From: a virus
Strand: one strand, 5' to 3'
DNA length: 42,744 nucleotides
IMG/VR virus record: IMGVR_UViG_3300031746_000052
Coordinates: 1 to 42,744 of that record
Made by a program: the position numbers and the translations under genes. Below, piece by piece: positions 41,459-42,744 of the stretch (the stretch's first letter is position 1; every line of letters starts with the position of its first letter). The notes beneath the pieces were generated by a model. It made no database searches. It worked only from the letters and a program-made list of their open reading frames with translations, and was not told the origin of the DNA.

Positions 41459-41589
41459 GTGGGTGTTGCACAACAAGTCCTGTTGGACCCACGGAAACGT
41501 AAAGAGTTGGCTCGCAACACCCACCAGATTTGACCTCCGCAGAGTCGGGCGGGTCGTTGGCAGTGTCTTCGATCCGCCCGCTCGTTTTT
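41459..41589 (+). ncRNA. Candidate structured small RNA with own promoter and terminator
   Basis: About 131 nt without a gene. The 5' end GTGGGTGTTGC (41459-41469) pairs perfectly with GCAACACCCAC (41514-41524), an 11-bp closing stem. Inside it are GTCC-TGTT-GGAC (alternatively CAACA/TGTTG) and an ACG-GAAA-CGT hairpin with a GNRA tetraloop. A linker (41525-41545) carries ACCTCCGCAGAG, an exact iterated-motif copy that should be single stranded. A terminator hairpin follows. It might be a trans-acting RNA, a ribosome-directed decoy (CCUCC matches the anti-Shine-Dalgarno core) or a leader for 41608. I do not recognise a known RNA class. Confidence 0.6.
41546..41589 (+). terminator. Intrinsic terminator of the candidate RNA
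   Basis: CGGGCGGGTCG (41546-41556) pairs with CGATCCGCCCG (41570-41580), 11 bp with one G-U pair, 13-base loop, followed by CTCG and five T. Confidence 0.8.
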
Positions 41590-41607
41590 CTTAACCAGAG
41601 AGAACCA

Positions 41608-41748
41608 ATGACTGACGATAGAACATGGCGAAGACTTATCGACCTAGAAGCCAAGGTTATAGTCCAACAAGAGACTATAGCGAAACTGGAGGAGCGGATA
41701 GAGGCCCTGGAAATTCAAACACAGAGTGGGAGATTTGAACCACAATGA
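41608..41748 (+). CDS. Short coiled-coil protein, 46 aa
   Basis: Heptad-like helix LIDLEAKVIVQQETIAKLEERIEALE fills most of the protein, so it probably forms a dimer or trimer. ATG 41608 follows AGAGAG. Its stop overlaps the next start by ATGA. Similar short coiled coils are frequent in phage accessory operons; function unknown. Confidence 0.55.
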   Translation: MTDDRTWRRLIDLEAKVIVQQETIAKLEERIEALEIQTQSGRFEPQ

Positions 41749-42077
41749 TTGATCCAAACAAGGGCGTGAGCACAGAGAAGTTGGAACTCCTGCGGCAAGA
41801 GTCGTATGAGAGAATGTGTACCCAACTCAAGACGGCCATTGAACAGAAGCTCACCGACTTTCAGATGACATGGGATGACCTTGCCAATTGTGTACATTGG
41901 GAGGATGTCTACTGTGCTCCTGGGGAAGACCATATTTCTGGACTTGAGGTTAAGGGATTGATCGGCGATTGTGGGGGGGGAAGAGTAACTCTGAGTGGGT
42001 TGAATGACATTGCCCATTCATTCTCTGCGGAGGTGTACGTTATCTTCCGTCCGAGATATCCGTGGATAGCTACGTAG
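41745..42077 (+). CDS. Hypothetical protein, 110 aa
   Basis: An N-terminal helix (ESYERMCTQLKTAIEQKLTDF) followed by a beta domain with NCVHWEDVYCAPGEDHISG and a Gly-rich turn (GDCGGGRV), ending VYVIFRPRYPW. The start is coupled to the previous stop. One iterated-motif copy at 42025 lies in the beta part. No family recognised. Confidence 0.6.
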   Translation: MIDPNKGVSTEKLELLRQESYERMCTQLKTAIEQKLTDFQMTWDDLANCVHWEDVYCAPGEDHISGLEVKGLIGDCGGGRVTLSGLNDIAHSFSAEVYVIFRPRYPWIAT

Positions 42078-42086
42078 GAGAGATCA

Positions 42087-42290
42087 ATGAAACAAGAGCA
42101 AATGTTCAAAATTGTCGAAGACCTGTTTACTCTTAGCGAGTACCGACGATGCTTCTACTATGATGACGGGGATTGTGCCCCTTGGAAACAGTGTTCGGAA
42201 TTGTTTCCTTCCTGCCCCATCGTTCTGCTTGCAATTGAGGCAGGTTACCCCATGACGTTGGAGGATGATAATGGACCTGACCAAGCTTGA
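42087..42290 (+). CDS. Small acidic Cys-containing protein, 67 aa
   Basis: It carries Tyr/Asp-rich YRRCFYYDDGDCAPWKQC and a second Cys pair, so metal binding or disulfides are possible. GGAG lies before the ATG. It overlaps the nuclease start by 20 bases. Function unknown. Confidence 0.55.
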   Translation: MKQEQMFKIVEDLFTLSEYRRCFYYDDGDCAPWKQCSELFPSCPIVLLAIEAGYPMTLEDDNGPDQA

Positions 42291-42744
42291 ACCTATTCCG
42301 GTGGTGTGCAGCCAATCGAAGTTGGCGTGTGCCTTGGCGTGCAAGCGCAAGTGGTGGTGCAAATACCGCATGGGGATCGAGTTGCGGGGCACGGAGCGAA
42401 AGGATGCCGCTACGCTCGGTACGATCTACCATCGGTTGCAATGTCTGGGGCCGGGCAGCGAGATGACGGTGATGGCCGAGGTACAGAAGCAGCAGACGGC
42501 CCTAATGGATCGGGTAAACAAGGGGGAGGACCTCGACGGGAACACGGCTCGTCAGGCTGGGATGCTGACCGAGTTGTATAATAAGGCCGTCGCCATGTCC
42601 CAAATCTTCTGGGAACGATTCCCTCAACCCCTCTACTTCGAGACTCAGTGGGTGGAGACAAAATTGCAAGTTCATTTTCAAAGTTGGCCCTTCCTATTCG
42701 AGGGGACGGTCGATAAAATCCTACGTGATACATCGACGACTGAA
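42271..42744 (+). CDS. PD-(D/E)XK nuclease (RecB/Cas4-like exonuclease), 3' truncated
   Basis: The first 158 residues of a nuclease that runs off the right edge. The N-terminus (SQSKLACALACKRKWWCKYRMGIE) and LGTIYHRLQ match the start of RecB-family/PDDEXK_1 nucleases, in which the His of the helix precedes the core; FEGTVDKILRD holds the first catalytic Asp (G-x-V-D). The later E-x-K motif would lie beyond the window. Early Cys residues might pair with C-terminal Cys for an Fe-S cluster, as in Cas4/AddB types, but that cannot be seen here. Likely works with the ERCC4 nuclease in recombination. Confidence 0.75.
   Translation, partial: MDLTKLEPIPVVCSQSKLACALACKRKWWCKYRMGIELRGTERKDAATLGTIYHRLQCLGPGSEMTVMAEVQKQQTALMDRVNKGEDLDGNTARQAGMLTELYNKAVAMSQIFWERFPQPLYFETQWVETKLQVHFQSWPFLFEGTVDKILRDTSTTE

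Larger units (their letters stand above)
491..42032. repeat. Dispersed iterated motif CCTCCGCAGRG, 46 exact octamer copies
   Basis: CTCCGCAG is found forward at 491, 4831, 5046, 6291, 8701, 10766, 11103, 13612, 22558, 24254, 27638, 28447, 28538, 31210, 32338, 33446, 35546, 37005, 38196, 38938, 39956 and 41535. It is inverted (CTGCGGAG) at 1219, 1479, 4301, 6677, 8734, 11210, 11261, 13646, 14976, 17810, 18345, 21104, 22923, 28581, 30944, 31296, 32030, 32705, 33723, 36181, 38756, 40011, 40599 and 42025. In 43 of 46 the preceding base is C; the base after is A or G in 41. About two copies would be expected by chance at this GC. It falls in all frames (PPQ, SAE/PAE, LRR), in promoter spacers and terminators. 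Confidence 0.85.

Noticed and set aside
491-42032. Iterated motif as ordinary Shine-Dalgarno sites
   Set aside because: Inverted copies contain GGAGG, but most lie inside genes away from starts, and forward copies are as frequent.
1-42744. Complete circular genome formed by joining the ends
   Set aside because: Joining the right-edge nuclease to the left edge leads to a stop after 23 codons without the E-x-K motif, and not into the open left-edge frame.
1-42744. tRNA genes, CRISPR arrays, insertion sequences, diversity-generating retroelements
   Set aside because: I saw no cloverleaf T-loop sequence, spacer-repeat array, transposase, reverse transcriptase or template/variable repeat pair. 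A tool-based scan would be needed to be certain for tRNAs.

Overview
The window reads as part of a tailed-phage genome, most likely a podovirus, recovered as a fragment. It is roughly 55-60% GC by eye. Evidence for this call: a large terminase, portal, scaffold and coat run; a head-tail adaptor and a nozzle-like tail protein; several large internal-virion-type proteins; no recognisable tape measure or tail sheath; and gene-dense, overlapping reading frames. Promoters look like ordinary bacterial sigma-70 sites, and I see no phage RNA polymerase, so the early host machinery is probably used. I cannot name the host. Both ends are cut inside genes, and simply joining them does not restore a reading frame, so the window is not shown to be a complete circular genome.

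Layout. (1) 1-990: end of a truncated gene, one small gene and its terminator, then a gene-free stretch with two repeat families that resembles a replication origin or regulator-binding region. (2) 991-2943, minus strand: a four-gene operon ending in a RepA/RecA-fold ATPase, driven by a textbook promoter and linked by three identical-style 8-bp start/stop overlaps. (3) 2981-6622, plus strand: a divergent promoter, small unknown genes, a beta-class DNA methyltransferase, a DNA-binding protein, a homing endonuclease and two genes just before the terminase. (4) 6619-13601: terminase, portal, scaffold, major capsid protein, followed by two tandem terminators. (5) 13763-29711: beta-helix and lectin-like receptor-binding proteins, a membrane-anchored trypsin-like protease with a collagen-like tail, a small membrane/metalloprotease/holin-like cassette, the adaptor, tail fibres and nozzle. 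(6) 29774-36539: helical proteins and a 1046-residue protein that look like ejection proteins. (7) 36547-42744: DNA metabolism: a second homing endonuclease, a uracil-DNA-glycosylase/DNA polymerase A fusion, an MT-A70 methyltransferase, an ERCC4-type nuclease, a candidate structured RNA, and a truncated PD-(D/E)XK nuclease.

The most unusual signal crosses all of these regions. The octamer CTCCGCAG (consensus CCTCCGCAGRG) occurs 46 times by my hand count, 22 in one orientation and 24 in the other, where about two are expected. It falls in all reading frames, in promoter spacers, in terminator hairpins and in the linker of the candidate RNA. It behaves like a DNA-level dispersed signal comparable in style to DNA uptake sequences or HIP1, which is unexpected in a phage. 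The second is a roughly 130-nt RNA (41459-41589) with its own promoter, a perfect 11-bp closing stem beginning at the predicted start site, and its own terminator; it exposes one copy of the iterated motif.
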